Below, in pieces: positions 20,406 to 20,459 of a stretch of DNA of 20,459 nt; positions within the stretch are counted from its first letter, which is position 1; the number at the start of each line of letters is the position of its first letter. The translations under genes were made by a program, and so were the position numbers. Source of the stretch: Actinomycetes bacterium (lineage in GTDB: Bacteria > Actinomycetota > Actinomycetes > Actinomycetales > Cellulomonadaceae); NCBI GenBank assembly GCA_023412515.1, contig JAEYNO010000403.1:1-20459 (forward strand), written 5' to 3'. The notes beneath the pieces are model-generated. The model was not told the DNA's origin. It searched no databases and saw nothing but the letters and a program-made list of their open reading frames with translations.

Positions 20406-20459
20406 TCAGGGACCCTGGGACGGCTGCGGCGCGGCGCCCGGCTGCCCGCCGCCGTCGGC
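20406..20459 (-). CDS. Possible C-terminal tail of an upstream gene
   Basis: One frame reads ADGGGQPGAAPQPSQGP then TGA (20408-20406) to the window edge. Gly/Pro/Gln-rich tails of this kind end many actinobacterial penicillin-binding proteins, which often precede rpsF. Only 17 residues are visible, so this is a guess from composition and usual gene order. Confidence 0.35.
   Translation of the reverse strand, partial: ADGGGQPGAAPQPSQGP

Overview
The window comes from a very GC-rich chromosome, almost certainly an actinomycete. The C-terminal half carries the conserved rpsF-ssb-rpsR-rplI cluster followed by dnaB. The third codon positions are almost all G or C, GTG/TTG starts are common, and the DnaB N-terminus (EDLEYGAPPDSG, FDRTPPQDLDAERS) is of the Micrococcales/Cellulomonas type. 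The taxon is inferred from sequence feel, not from a search.

Layout. (1) 1-4681, minus strand: two tandem half-size ABC exporters (GTGA overlap), then a terminator, then a promoter and the start of a protein with a nonribosomal-peptide condensation domain that runs off the left edge. This looks like the edge of a specialised-metabolite or peptide export cluster. Two copies of a GTTGWCAACGGCG motif sit upstream of the two transcription units. (2) 4977-6427, minus: a secreted serine hydrolase of the beta-lactamase fold, overlapped by a small membrane protein. (3) 6519-9652, plus: a DesK/DesR-type two-component system diverging from the hydrolase across a 9-bp inverted repeat, then an APH-like phosphotransferase whose catalytic-loop His is missing, and a DUF1232 membrane protein. 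(4) 9671-9705: a strong bidirectional terminator. (5) 9724-10560, minus: a two-TM anchored secreted protein.

(6) 10738-13032, minus: the most interesting region. It encodes a bacterial Ro60 orthologue (TROVE plus vWA domains) followed by a small overlapping HTH-like protein gene. Directly upstream of ro60 are two tandem structured RNAs that I read as Y RNAs. The distal one contains a complete but circularly permuted tRNA body: T arm, acceptor stem closed on itself, D arm, with the anticodon arm opened into a long terminal stem. The proximal one shares the same terminal-helix/internal-loop/helix sequence (15 of 19 nt identical on the 5' side), but its head is a three-way junction with a UUCG-capped hairpin instead of a tRNA. 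Ro60 and Y RNAs together form RNA quality-control or RNA-degradation complexes; two Y RNAs with a shared Ro-binding base and different heads suggest interchangeable effector modules.

(7) 13240-15897, minus: replicative helicase DnaB interrupted by a 426-residue intein with LAGLIDADG endonuclease motifs, at the RESG/SIEQ site. A dnaB promoter and a cluster of DnaA-box-like 9-mers lie upstream, between dnaB and a plus-strand MATE efflux gene (16245-17597). (8) 17613-18238, minus: two small overlapping membrane proteins. (9) 18426-20174, minus: the ribosomal/SSB operon rpsF-ssb-rpsR-rplI with a 15-bp terminator and a candidate S6:S18 leader hairpin; a possible C-terminal tail of a further gene touches the right edge.

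All calls are from reading the sequence; no database search or folding program was run.
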